A DNA stretch of 64,000 nucleotides from Zonotrichia leucophrys gambelii (lineage: Eukaryota > Chordata > Aves > Passeriformes > Passerellidae): contig NC_088171.1 in assembly GCF_028769735.1 (NCBI RefSeq), positions 93,976,912 through 94,040,911 on the forward strand. The letters run 5' to 3'. The position numbers and the translations under genes are program-made. Below are positions 10,801 through 23,652 of this stretch, one piece after another; within the stretch, counting starts at the first letter, position 1, and each line of letters begins with the position of its first letter. The notes below the pieces were generated by a model. The model had not been told where the DNA came from and made no database searches. It saw only the letters and a list, made by a program, of their open reading frames with translations.

Positions 10801-12029
10801 GAGTAAGAAAGTATGCAATTATACTTCCTTGAACAACAGAAATATTATTTGAATAATAAAATTTTCTTATAAATATTTATTAGAAAAATCTGATAGAAAT
10901 GTTTCTGTCTTAAACCTAAGCCTGAACTTTTCTAGATCGATACAAGTATCTGAATGTTCATATTCATAGTCTTGTAATTTTGAAAACTTGTGCAATAGCA
11001 AACAATACAATATAATTAATTGTTTTATGTTTTCACAGTGTTAATTCATGTGCAGAAGTGTTGCTTAGACAGAGCCCTTCTGGGGATGTAGCTGCACATT
11101 ATGAAATAGTTGGTGGCTGTTCTCACTTAGAAATTCCCTCCCTACCATTCTCACAGTGATTTTTCTTCTCTCTACAGCTTGTCACCCTGGGCTGTGCTGG
11201 CATGATGGTCCATGAGGGTACACCATACTTGAAAGAGATTATGGAACTGACCCCATTTTGGAGGATTCGTATTTTATGGTTTTGGCAACCACAATATATG
11301 GGTGCCAAACACAAATGCCATCCCCTCAGCCAGATACCAAAGCTGAAAAAATCTGGTTGCCAGATTTACTAGGATTTAGAAACATTGCTTTGTACAAGGA
11401 AGACATAAGAGAGGGGTCATTAGAGAACTGGGCTTCTGGCACTTAAAATCAGGAGTATCGTGAGCTTATAAACAAAGAAGTGTTGAGAAAGCCAGTATGT
11501 TCAGAAGAACATGTGGTTTGAAGTGGAAATTGTGGTACTGGTAATGCTATGGGATTTCATATACATCAGTCAAAGCAGAGAAAAACCAAATAGGTTGCCA
11601 GCTAAAGAAGAAAATGTGACAGAAACAACTGCTTAAAAACTAAGATAAATTATAAGGGAAGCAAGTCCAGCCCTAAGTGGAAGAAGTACACTTACCAGAA
11701 GCTTGACAGAAGAAAGTTAATCCACAGATTATAACACCAAAACAAAAAATTTGTTGATGAAGATGAAAATTAAGTAGGCCTTCACTGCGGTGATGTGGTG
11801 TTACTTACTTCTTAAAAGTTAGAATATAATGAAGAAACTCCCTGCTTCATCAAACAACCTCATGAATCCATGTGGACTGAAATTCAAAGTCTAAATCAAA
11901 TACATCATTTGGTTGGTAACTGCCCTGCAAAGATGGTAACAATGGTTTCAGTATCCTAAGGCCACCAAAGAAGCAGCCAAATCAGGCAGGAGGACAACCA
12001 TGGGCTGCCTTATTTGCCTGCAGTGACAG
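7812..12029. other. Non-coding DNA, no gene seen
   Basis: About 4.2 kb without recognised genes or repeats. It includes a pyrimidine tract at 9505-9556, which explains the paired Phe/Leu- and Lys/Arg-rich open frames there. Open frames reach at most about 80 codons, as expected by chance. Confidence 0.5.
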
Positions 12030-12240
12030 GTTGAACACCATGAGACTGTGCCATGGAGACCACTCAGTAGCTGGGTCTGGGGCAGGTGGTTGGGCAGAGC
12101 CCAGGAGGATCTGCAGCCTACATGCAGCCCTGAGCTGGGTCAGAGCAGCTCCCAGGGGCTGCCCCAGAGCCCCACAGCTCAGGGATTGCTCTGCAGCAGC
12201 TGCTGCAGCACGCTCAGCTTCGGTGTTCTTCTAGGAGTAA
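12030..12240. other. Isolated GC-rich patch with perfect palindrome
   Basis: A roughly 200-bp GC-rich block in AT-rich surroundings, with few CpGs and many CAG/CTG words. It contains the 18-bp perfect palindrome CTGCAGCAGCTGCTGCAG (12191-12208), centred on the E-box CAGCTG. No known repeat was recognised and open frames are short. It could be a regulatory element or an unclassified repeat. Confidence 0.4.
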
Positions 12241-12429
12241 CCACAGGTGGGCTCCTCAAAAGGGGAGCTGTGGGAAAGAAGCACCTTGTTAAGTTAAAAA
12301 GGTCATCTAAGAGAATGGAATCCTCTTACTTCACTTGAATTTTTTTTCTGGTCACCACCACACTGGAAGCATTGGGCCAATACAACCTCTTTACAAATAT
12401 AAGTGTAGGAAATAGCAAAAGAAAACCCA

Positions 12430-13870
12430 CATACCAGGGAAGAAGTGACAAGCATAACAAAAGCAAGGAGAAGCTCTGCAAAAAACCCATGTCCATAGTA
12501 AAAGAATAGAAAGAATTGTATATTCTGGCAGGTAGCATGTAAAAGCACAAGAAGACAAGAAGAATTTCGAGGAGCATCTAGCAGAGGAATTCACAAGTAA
12601 CAACAAATCTTTCTTCCAATATATCAAAAGTAGGAATTAAGCCAAAATTTGAAGGGCAAGGATAGTAATCGTGGTATGAAGAGAGCACTCAGGAGGGTCA
12701 GGCCATTGCAGAGGAGTTACATTAATTATTTTCATCAGCACTCACTGCACAAGAAACAGGGCAGATCCTGATCCGAAGTTGTCTTTATGAGGGACTCCTC
12801 AGAGGACCCATATGGAAAAGAAGTGCCTACACAAATAGAGAAAACAGAGCTCACAAAGAGCAGCACATTGCTAGGACAAAGTGATGTTCATGACAGAGTT
12901 CAGGAGGAATTCAAGCCTGAAAGAACTGAGTGACTCCTAAAACATGACAGTGGTAACTTTCTCAAAGCTGTCTTGGGACCCAAGGACAACTGAAAATCTG
13001 AAGGCAACTTTTGAAAAACTTCTTAAGAAGAGACCTGGGGAAGTAAAAATTCTTAGGCATTTTTTAAAACATATCTGTACCATGCAGAATAGCTATCAAG
13101 AGCAGAATTACTTAATATCTTGAAAAATGATGGTTTTTTTGGCCTTTCTGAAGTCTTATCAACATGTTACATGGATAACTGTGATGGGGTTGATGTGGCT
13201 TACTTGGTTTTTCCAAAAGAAATGAGAAATGTCTTACTAGAGGCATTTAGGGAGACTTCACACCATGTCATGAGAGGGAAGACCCTTGTATGGTTAAATG
13301 CTTAGAAGACAGGAGTCAATTTTCACAGTAGAAGGTAGTGACAGATGAGGTTCTGTATGATCTTTGCTAGAGCCTTTGCTGCTCAAGATGGTTATATATT
13401 ACTTTGAAAAGTGTGTTAGCACTGAGGTAATCAAGTTTGATGATACTAATTTATTCAGGGTAGTAAAACTTGGTGACTGAGCAATAAAATGACAACTGAA
13501 ATTCAGTGTAGATAAATGTTCAGTGATGTACATAAAGAGAAGAAATACTGATTTCACTTCCGTGAGCTGCCTGGAATGAGAGTTGGGAGTTATGATCGAT
13601 AGTCACACAGAAACATCAGTGTTCAGTAGTGTTCAAGAGAGTAAATCAAATATCAGGAGCCGCTAGGAGAAGAATGAAGAACAGAAGAGAGACTGGTGGT
13701 CTGCCACCATGTAAATCTGTGGTTTTGCCCTGTCTGTATTATGTTGTGCAGTTCTGGTCTTGTCCCTCCCTACCACCTCAAAAAAGTACAAGGGACCAAA
13801 GAACATTTAGTCAAATTCAACAAGGATGGTCAGAGGCATAGATTAACTTCCATGTTAGAAATTACTTAAG
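12430..13870 (+). mobile_element. Ancient CR1-type LINE, decayed reverse-transcriptase region
   Basis: Several blocks recall the ORF2 region of older sauropsid CR1 elements: the CAGGCCATTGCAGAGGAG block near 12697, AAATTCAGTGTAGATAAATG near 13500, GAGAGTTGGGAGTTATGATC near 13578, and TGCAGTTCTGGTCTTGTCCC near 13746. Order and orientation fit a sense copy with internal deletions. All frames are broken by stops and shifts, so nothing is translatable over length. Divergence is far greater than in the other CR1 copies here, implying an old insertion. Boundaries are approximate. Confidence 0.6.
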
Positions 13871-13898
13871 CTACAACTTTTGAAAGGAGATATTCTCA

Positions 13899-13948
13899 GT
13901 GACAAGAAAAAACTGTGGAAAAAAACTGACAAGAAAACTGTGGAAAAA
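13899..13948. repeat. Short direct tandem duplication
   Basis: The unit GACAAGAAAAAACTGTGG plus trailing A's is repeated once immediately downstream with one or two length differences in the A-runs. It looks like a slippage duplication beside the old CR1 copy. Confidence 0.6.
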
Positions 13949-16900
13949 GGAACCAGGAAGAAACTAAATTATTAGGGAAAACAAATAATTATAATCACAA
14001 TTTTAAAAAAAAAGAGAGTTGAAGGAAAAGTCAGAGGGCAAAAACCATAAAACTAGGGAAATAGAGATACTAAAGTAGTAAGCAAAATACTTCTTGATAG
14101 CACATTGAGGGCATCCAAAGAGATAGTGAATGCTGCTCAGCCGTTCTGTGCACAGAGGCTTAGCAAGGTGTATGACCACAGCTCAACGCTAAATACTGAA
14201 GAATTTATTTTTTAATCAAATACCATTAGTTTGATATTAATTTACATTTGCAATTTTCCAGATATTGTATGTTTTAGCTCAATTAACTATTTTTGTTGAA
14301 ATGCAAATGATAAGCATATATCCTTTAATGTGTTTCAGAGTCCAATTCCACATGAGGATTTCAGACGGCCTTCTGGGACTCTAAACTAAACAAACCCCAA
14401 AGTTTCCAATTTAAATCAAGAGGACAGCTATTTGAACTAATTTTTCTCTATAATCGTTATCACTATTTGAAGAATATACCAGCTCAAAAATACATCAGTC
14501 TGTCAGCATCATAACAAAACTCTGTTTTAATATTGTTCATTATTTAAATAATAAAAAGGAACTGATTTATCTATTTTCTATCTTAAAACCCCATAGGGCT
14601 GAGACAACCAGGTAGTTTCCAACCAGTTCATGAATACTGGTTTAATATAGACCAGTAGTGGCTACATTATGGTGAGTTGGTTAAAATCACTGCAGGTGTT
14701 CTGTTTAATGAAATGTTAGTTAGGTGGCAGATTACAATGATGTGTTGGGGTCGTGTGAGTCACCAGTACAGGAGAGGGAAGGTGTAAATGCTGGGCTGTG
14801 TGACATGAAAGTACATAGAGGATTGCCCTTGTAAATTGTAGTCTTTGCTACATTCAGTATCCGCTGACCTTGGCCAAAGTGTAGTTGCCAATGTACAGGT
14901 GAAAAACTCTGCATATTGCTCATAGGTCACTCATTTATTTTATAATTTTTTATAGATAATTATTTTATAGACATTCTAAGAGCAAAGGCCAATGGGTTTA
15001 CTGAATTTAGAAAACTTGGGGAAAATTCAGAGTCAAACCCTCAAGTTTTTTGATTCCAAATTCTCTTCAGAGGTGATGAAGAGAAGAGGATGTAAAATCA
15101 TCCCAAATAAAAAACAAAGAAAAATTTCATATGTAGGTCTTAGCAGATGAGCAGTCAGCAATTGCAATCTTAGGGATGCCAGTAATTTCAAACAACATTT
15201 ATTTTATGGAGAATATTTCCCATGTAACATGAATGGAGTAAAATAACTTCTATGAGAAGAACAAATGACTTTATAATAGCATATGTCTGGACTCCTGGTA
15301 TGCAGTCACCTTCACAGAAACCTGATGCTGACTTTCTGTGGGGAATGTTAGAACAACTACAGGCTCATCTTCCATGTGAGTTATCTCCTGGGCTGCCTAG
15401 GTCATTGGCACTGAACTTCGTCATTATTTTAGTACCAAAGAAGCAACAAAAATGCATTATCTTTTTTGCAGACACATAAGTAAAAGGAAATGGAAAATTA
15501 TGGCATGTTTTATAGATCAGAGAAGTGTCAAGATACTAAAGTTGTGATTTAATGCTTCATCGTTAAAATGCCTGTTGCCTCCTATAATTTTTTCTCTTGT
15601 TCTCTTCTCTTTTTTCTTGCTAATATTTGTTCTTTTCACTGGCATTGCATTTCCTACTATCTGTTCTTCTTCTGTTTTATACATCCCATTGCAACACCTC
15701 TGTCCTCGTCATCCTACATACTTTGTCAGTGTTTGAGTTCCCTAGCTGTCTTTTTACTCCTGGTGATTTGTCAGAGGTAAAAGAAAGCAGAATCTTCAAA
15801 GACATTGGATATAGAATTGTAATCCTTTTCCACTTAAGTCAGTGTGCATTGTCTGGTTTTTCTGGGGGTTGTAGCTTGGCAAAGTATGAATGCCTCTCTA
15901 GGGAACTTCAGTGAGTGAAAGTGCTGATTTTCAAGTTCTTTTTTCAAAGGATATAGATAACTGACTTTTAAAAATGAAATAACTGAGAGTCCATATGAAG
16001 TAAGCAAGCTGTTATCCCTCATGTAATTCTTAAAAATCACAAGTTCATCTGAAACACTGACTCTCCCTTTTTATCCTTTGATTTAATTCTGAAGATGACA
16101 CTTACTCCAAAAAATATCAGCCCACACAATCAAGCTGAAAAGGATCTTATGATGGAAAAAGTTAGGAAAGCTTAACAGCAGATGTCAGTGTGAACTCTGC
16201 CTTTCTAATTAAGAGTGAAACCAATCTGATTAAGAAGTTTCAAGCACCATCACATAATACTCTTGGTTGTAGATCTTAAAAGCTCTTCTATTATTCAAAA
16301 GTGCTTTCCAAATATTGTTCTTTCACATGTCAAATAGTTACCGTATCATAATCAGGCTATTTTTTATCTTTTCAGCAATTTTCACTAGCAGCAGCACCGT
16401 AATAAAAACCTTGAAATCCCACCTCTGAAAGCAGCTACCATAATAGTAAATATTTGCTGTTATAGCATATCTATTCAATTAGTTTTGTAGAGGAATGTGA
16501 TAAATAAGTGATAAGCTTGATTGAAAAGACATACTAGACTATGAAAAGACAAACAAAATACAATTTTGAAGAGATTTCAAGAATGGTATAGTCAGTAGAA
16601 AAAGAAATCTAGAGTAGAAAGTCACTGAGGCATGTAGTAATAAAAATCAATTGTCTGCAGAGCTGGCTGAACAAGCTGTAAGATGTTAATGAAAGGAATT
16701 AAATTAGAATTACCTGGAAACTAGTAAAGTGGGGGGTATAAGGTGGAAGAAATGAACACTTTTATAATTAAATCCATTTAGGTATTCCTTCTTCCCTTTT
16801 GCCTTTAGCCAATAGCTTTGCTCACTCATTCCTGTGCTAGGTGCAAAAATAATTTCTGAAAATCTTTGGAGTGCTTACCTATATTTCTTCTCCAGTACAG

Positions 16901-17120
16901 ATATTCCAATTACTGCACTGTTGGGATATTTAGTCCTATTTTTTTTTCTGAGAGGAATAGAAACTTCTACCAACGTGATTGTTTAACAACATGGTCTATT
17001 TGAAAGCTGAGGATAATCACAGATGAGGCATCTGTCGATTTATTCTATGACTAGATAGGAGACAAAAATCTCAGCCAATATAAAAGACATTTTTAAGACA
17101 ATGATTCTTTCAAAAGTTCC

Positions 17121-17204
17121 AATATACATATATATGTGTGTATGTGTATTTTTTATATATACATTCATACACATATATATATACATACACATATATAATA
17201 TATG
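17121..17204. repeat. TA/TG/CA compound microsatellite with hairpin potential
   Basis: Alternating purine-pyrimidine DNA: TATATATGTGTGTATG on the left is nearly complementary to CATACACATATATATA further right. The tract can fold into an imperfect hairpin and is probably length-polymorphic. The Tyr/Ile/Thr/His open frames over it are artefacts. Confidence 0.8.
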
Positions 17205-19805
17205 CAGATGAGCAAGGCTGGAAGGCAGCCAGGTTCTCCCAGCTGAGAATTCCCCTGGCTGCCTGCTTTGGCTGGCACCTACCACACTGCTCCTGTGTCA
17301 CAGAGCTGCAAGCACCTTGTCCTTCAGCTGTACTCACTGTATGTAGAGAAGCTTTCACTAGGATGTAGAACAGTGTGAGTCTGTCTTGAGAATCAGTAAT
17401 CCACAACTACCTCCATCATTCAGCCTCCTCTACACCCCCAAAAACTTTCCATCTTTTTGGCTGTGTGTTTTGACTGGCTACCATGGTGTACTGCCTGAGT
17501 CATTCCCCAGGATGGGAATGTGTTATCTTCCTGATCACTGTAAGGTAGAAAAGCTCTGCTGCTCTTCATATTACACATGGGGAGTTAAGTCTACACTGCT
17601 TCTTCTGACTCCAAAATCTGTGTTTGAATTCAAAGAACCAAATCACCTGAAGCTGTGTCTGCACAGCCTGGAGGAGCTCAGGTATGAGCCAGTCCTGCTT
17701 TTTGCTTTAGATTTCTTTTTTGGAGAGGCATTTTGATTTTCCAAATGAGAAGCAAAGCGAGAGTAAGCCTGCAGGAAGTCCCGAGGGAATTTTGCCTCTG
17801 GTCCCAAGTGACAAGGCAGTGTAAATACAGCAGCAATTTAAAAGCTTGAGCTATTACTGTAATTAGGTATCCATAATTTCAGCACAGCAGAACTAGATTT
17901 TATAAGATTTGGACTCATGAGTGGAATCCAAAGCTCATATTTTGAGGCCTAAACAAAGTTTGGATAACCCAGAAACATGATGTTCTGAGGAGTCTTTGGA
18001 ATTATCTCAAAGGTACCAGTAAAAGGTTTGTCTGAAAACTCATTCTGTTTGAGACTTGCATGTCTATACTCAACTACCAGGTAAGAATCTGAATTTCCTC
18101 TGGAAGTACTTACAAGCGGGAAGGGAGTGAAGTAAGCTTTGGTTGTACTATACCGTCTATCCCAAGGACTAGAGCATTCAACCTGCAAGTGGGAACCTCT
18201 GACCCTTCCCATTTGTCTCTCTGCAGCTGCAAGTATTCAAAATCATCATCTCTTTGGGGCTGCCTTTACCATCAGGGTAGCTGCTTAATTAAACAGATTG
18301 TATTGGAGGCAGAGAGGAGGCATAATCCTCTAGCCCAACAGGTTAGACATTATGGGCTGGGCTGTCAACAGTTGGTCCAAACCAAGAGAGGCACTCTGCA
18401 GAAGCACAAAATAATGCTCTGCTTTCTTGGCTTCCAGGACTTGAGGTGGTGGGCACTCATCTCTGGTTACTGGTAGCATTGGATATTCTACCTGCATTGC
18501 ATATGCTACCTTTAAATGTGACTCCAGCCTGACATACTGGATATTGTTAATCAATTTACAGAAAAAAGCAACCTGTATCACAAACGGTTTCTGAATTTAG
18601 TTGAATTTTGTGTTGCATCTGTTGCAGTGGGATTAAAACAAAAGGAGGAGGTGGCTTGTTAAAAAAAAAAGAAAAAACCTCATCCATATGGATTTGGTTA
18701 TCAAAAGTTATTTTAACTGAATGAAACTTCATTGACTTGGTCTTAACCTTCCTTAAGCACCCTACTTGCCCTGAGCACTACTGAGAAAGGGTGAGAAGTA
18801 TTTCTATACCAGCAAATAACACCATTCCCAAGAATATTCCCAGGCCCAGAAGCCAACTGGCATGGACTGACTCACAAGTAAACAAACACAGCCAACCTCC
18901 AGAACAGGCTGACTGGGTGCAAATCCTTTGGTGCTAATGGTCTGTTGTGGGATGTTGAAATTCCATGCCTGGGAATTGCTTGGGAGACAGCTAGCTGGTA
19001 CAGACCAAAAGCATGTCAGGGACTGCTCTAATAATTTCAGACCAGTCATATTCCAGTGTCTGGGAAGAGTCACAGGTACTGTGTAATTCACTGGCGTAAA
19101 CATAGCCTTAGGTTCACTGGTGTATTCCACAAATTCTTTCCAACTGCTCAGAGATTATAAAGACTGGTGATTATTAGTGGGGAAACATTAAAAATTAAAT
19201 CTTGGCTCAAATGACTGCTTTGTTGTGGACCTTTTTACTTCTGAGAAATACAAATTTATAGTTTGGTTCTGGATTTTTAGTCTTGTAGTATTTATTTAGA
19301 TAGTGTAACAAAACTTTTAGTGTCTCATAGTAATATAAAATAGCTTGAAGATATCTAAAGGTTTAAGAATTAATTTTGTGGCCTTTAGGGCGAAATTAGG
19401 ATTAGACAACTAAATTTGAAATGCTTTATGTGATTCTGGATATATAAAAGGAGTCTTCTATGCAGAGTCTTCTCTCTCCAACACCTATTGTTTTCTTTGT
19501 AACAGTTACTTATTTAGAAGATATAATTTTAAGCTATCATTCCAGTAAACAGATACCTTTAAAAGACTTTCAGGTTTTGCAAAATACTGCTTCTTTGTCT
19601 TGTGCAATTAACTGTGCTTATTATGTAGGAATTGAGTAAAATTATAATTATGTTTTGTATTAACTTGATACAAAAAAATAAAGCAATGGTTAGGCGTGAG
19701 CAGATTGTCTATTTTAATCTGTTCATTATAGCATTTTTAAATCTTCTAATTTCTACTTCCTATGGTGCCTTAAGTTTTAGCTTTCATGTTATCCAGATTC
19801 TGTAC

Positions 19806-20195
19806 TGCATTAGTATATAACTCTAAACTTCATATAAAGTGTTAGCAAGCTCTCTTCACAGGGTAGTTATACAAAACAATCCTTTTCCAGCCTGACAACC
19901 AAGGACACCAGTGCAGCTTCAGGCCCAAGAAGTATAAACAACAGTGAATTGAGGAGAGCAAACTGAGGATGAGACTTCATAACCTGAAGCTGTAGTTGGA
20001 CAAATAACCCCAATATGTAAATGGACCAAAACTTATAAAAGTGTGAAAATGTTTGATCCATCGTCCATCTTGGGTGGTCACAGCTGGGCTCTTGTACTGC
20101 CCAAGGTGTATCATTTGAAGGCCTTTTTAATAAATACCTACTTTATTCCTTTAACACTGTCTAGCCTCTGTTCCAGGTAGCCTCTTGAGGCATCA
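19806..20195 (+). mobile_element. Solo LTR of an endogenous retrovirus (ERVL-like candidate)
   Basis: A promoter-like TATAAAAG (20034-20041), a polyadenylation signal AATAAA (20129-20134) and a terminal CA at 20195 give a U3-R-U5 layout on the plus strand. The part from 19991 is about 90% identical by eye to the LTR at 34354-34559. The 5 bp TGTAC occurs at 20196-20200, right after the CA, and at 19801-19805, right before a TG. This suggests a 390-bp LTR with a 5-bp target duplication, as in ERVL-type elements. No gag, pol or env remains beside it. The left boundary depends on the duplication being real. Confidence 0.65.
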
Positions 20196-20200
20196 TGTAC

Positions 20201-22836
20201 TGTCCACTAATCTTTTTGTGCATTAGCTAAGAAAGAATAAATAAACCACCCTGAATTTAAAAACATACTTGTAAGCACACAACGCATGAAAAAAAACCTG
20301 TTTAGCCTTTACATTGAATTTAACTAATTTTATAAATTCTTTCAGTCCTTTGATTGCAAATATTGTCTGAGAGAAAAAAATTGAGGTTTTTACCCCATCA
20401 TATATTCTTTTCTCTTGGAAAAGAAAATCAGCTTAGCAAAAAGAGCACATAGAAAATTTAACAAAATGGTTCCCTTTTTCTACAAGTTACTTATTCATTG
20501 AAGTAACTTTATCTTGGTTGCTCGTTATTTGCAGAACTAATTTAAATCCCCTGATTCTGCAAAAGGTCAGACAAAAGCTTCTGCACAGCCCTAATGCCCC
20601 TCATGCCCTTGTACTTTATGGGAGATTTTCCAAATCATGATGGTAAAGGAGCAAGACCCTCAGAGGATCAGTCTGAGAATCCCATGGTCAGTATGTTATC
20701 TCACTCTTTTGTGATGAAGTTATGTTTGCATATTTCAAAGACAGAAATCTGCAGAAAATTTGCACATAAAACTGTGGTGAGGCAACATAGAGAAATCAGA
20801 ACACAAAGAAGATGGCAGCTTATACTACAGCATACTCTTAAAAGGCTTTCTGGTATCCTGCTAATAGAACAGATCTGCAGTATTAGAAGGTGTCATTGTT
20901 TATCCAGTGTTGCATATACTAAAAGAAAGGATGTAGAAAATTTGAATGATTACAAGCATTTTCATTATAAAGGAAAAAATAAGGCTAAATAAACAAGCAG
21001 TAAAATCATTATTCTTTGGCTATGCTATATCTTACCATCAACTGAAAAAATGTGATCCTAAAACTATTTCCTTTTGCTTTGTTTCAGCATCACTAATTCA
21101 TTTAAATCCTTCCTTCTGCTATAAACAGCATAGTCTCTGTGCTGTGACAGGATATTCTAATCCTATTCCAAAATATTGTGAGACTTTTGATATAAAGGTA
21201 GTGAAAAAGGACATAAAAATATGTACCAAACCAGGAATGATGGTTTGAAGAGTCAAGTTTTAGAGGTTTTTATCTAGATCTGAGTTGTAAAATCAATGTC
21301 CATAAGTGTAGGTTGAGACTATGTGCTGCATTAACTTTTCTTGAGTTATTTTATTGCAGTAAACATGCATAAATAAAATACTGTGATTGCCAGTTTTCAT
21401 GAGAAAAGCAGTTCAATAAATAGATCTTGAGGACTAGACTGAAGGTAAATAGATTTGTTTAAAGTACACCATGAGCAGAAGACTGCAGTTGATGTCCTCA
21501 ATATGTAAAACCTTTGAAGTTTGGTGTTTTCTTGTAATCTTCTGGCTCTAGGAACTGGTATGTTAAAGAACATCACCAAACGTATGGAAATCATGGCACA
21601 GAGATAATGCTGACACTGCAGCATTAGAAATTTGTGTCACTTACTTGTGTGTTGCTACTTCTCAAACCAGCTATATCCATTGTAGCTGCTTGGTCCTGCT
21701 ACATCTCCTCAACCTAGGAAACTTGAATGAATTCCAAAAAGTTGTGGAGTGTTCTCTAAGATTCCCATTTAAATTCAAATGCAGGAGAAGGTTGCAGTGG
21801 CTGGGGCTGGTTGGCTGGGTTGGAGTGTGTGGGATCTGTTGTTTGCTGCAGTTTGTATTTTAGTCTTCTCCTGGGGAGCTGAGTGACACAGACAGTGTGC
21901 ATCTAAGCCAGCTGCAGCTTTCTGCTTTTAATCACAGCTGATGGATAGTTAACTGCAGAGATTTAACAGTGGAAGTAGCCAATGTTGAGGAAAGTCCAGG
22001 GACTCTAAAAGCAAAGACATAAAGAGCATTTTAAAAATCTTTTTATAGGGTGAGATGATGGAAGTACAATTTTCTCTTTAAATTTAGGGAAATTTGGTCT
22101 GAATTGATTTCTTACTCACAGACCTAATTTATATGCCACATGACTCTGAAAAGGTCAGGGAAAATCATCTTTCACAAACTTGATAGCTCTCATATTACTT
22201 TGTATTTTCATGCCTGCACAGATTGTTGTTGACTCAATATGACACATCCAAAAAACCTCCACAGTATATTAAAACCAGGCAAGGGACAGAGAAATAGAGT
22301 TTCTTTAATGCATAAAATCCAACTAAAAATGGAACAGGCATGAAAAGGACTTGATGCAGAAGCTGTAGGATGGTTTCTAATCTTGAAAAGGTACCTGATG
22401 GAAATTACCTACTGATGCAGTGTTGCCAGAGAGAAGAAAAGATCCGAGGATTAGCACTGCAGCTGGAGGATTGGTGAAAGAGTGATATGAAAATAGAGGG
22501 CAGAGGAAGGGAGAGAAGAGGCATTTGTGCAGGCATTTGAAATTTACAGACACCTATTAAATGAGATGACGTAGAGGAGAGATGCATGAATGGGTTGTAT
22601 GACCCAAAACCCCATATGTCATCAGTCAAAATGAAGGAAGAGATCATTATTGGAGGATGAGATGAGTCAAAAAACAGGAGTAAATCACTGAAAATTGTGG
22701 GCAAGGAAACAGAGGACTTTTTTCTGGAAAGAACAGGAGTTACCTCTAGGAAAGTGGGAAATGGAGATAGCCAGGGAACAGAGCAGGAGAGGTAACAATG
22801 TAATATAGGAGACTGAATTTCAGAAATATAAACATA
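20201..22836. other. AT-rich non-coding DNA, no gene seen
   Basis: About 2.6 kb between an LTR and a CR1 copy. The longest open frame (152 codons, minus strand, 22405-22863) is Ser/Pro/Phe-rich, runs into the neighbouring CR1 and matches no family I know. I found no retroviral internal sequence here. Confidence 0.45.
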
Positions 22837-23520
22837 TTGGTTGGAGGGACTTCTGAAAATCATCCTGCATAGTTAGTTGAATGAGGATTTTTCAACAGAT
22901 GAACAGGTCAGCAATGGCTTTGTCTACCTCTGTCTTGAAAACCTCCAAAGATGAGGTCAGTGTCTCTGTCCTGGTGCTGTACCAACTTAGCAGAGACATT
23001 TTTTGTAATGTCCTGTTGGAACTTCTCTCACTGCACATTGCTGCTATTGCATCTTGCAAAACTGTCTGCAACTACCATGAAAAATTTGTCACTGCAGTGT
23101 TGCCCCTTGAGGTGGTTGCAAGCCACTGTTAGCTCACACTGTATTTTCTTCTTCACCAAACCAAACAGATTTCTCCTCACCTATGTGAGGAGCTATGCCT
23201 GTAGCTTTTCCAGTCAAGCTTGGAATAGCTTCCAAGACAGAGATTCCACATCTTGAATGGGCAGCTTGGTTCAGTGTTTGACCCAGTGAAAACATTTTTT
23301 ATAAGTTTCAATAGAAATTTCTCTTGTTGCCATTCAGCACCATTGCCTTGTTCTTTTTTTTTTGGCATATCAAGAAGAAACTTCCCCTATGGTCTTATAA
23401 CAACAGAATAGCCCCCATTACACTTCCTTAGTGCAGGCTGAGCAAACAGAGCTCCACCACCTCCTTGGTGGGATGTGTTCCAGGCCTCCTAGTCACCTCC
23501 AGTGGGTTCATTCTGGTATG
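22837..23520 (-). mobile_element. CR1 LINE 3' region, possibly two copies or rearranged
   Basis: GGTTGGAGGGACTTCTGAAA begins an antisense CR1 3' end. CTGTCTTGAAAACCTCCAAAG and then GGGCAGCTTGGTTCAGTGTT follow, with GCAGGCTGAGCAAACAGAGC further right. The block that normally follows the 'accounts for tail' region appears twice: TTTTTTGTAATGTCCTGTTGG near 22999 and the TTTTTTATAAGTTTC region near 23293. This suggests either nested copies or an internal duplication. The paired plus-strand frames of 83 and 101 codons are repeat-derived. Confidence 0.7.
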
Positions 23521-23652
23521 TTCATATCCTTGTTTTATTGAAAAGCCCTAAACTGAAACCTTTGTAATAAGGAGCTGTGGCCTCCTTATTACAACATAAA
23601 GGAGAAAAACCCACTTCATTTGCCTTGCTGGCTACACTTTTCCCAGTACAGC

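Larger units (their letters stand above)
13871..19800. other. AT-rich non-coding DNA, no gene seen
   Basis: About 5.9 kb with no recognised coding exon, apart from the microsatellite listed separately at 17121-17204. A polypyrimidine tract with CTCTCTGCAG near 18215-18226 resembles a plus-strand splice acceptor, but no partner donor or recognisable peptide supports an exon. Open frames are at most 116 codons and unremarkable. Confidence 0.45.

Noticed and set aside
22405..22863. 152-codon minus-strand frame
   Set aside because: Its start lies in the neighbouring CR1 copy, its composition is Ser/Pro/Phe-rich, and nothing is recognisable in it.
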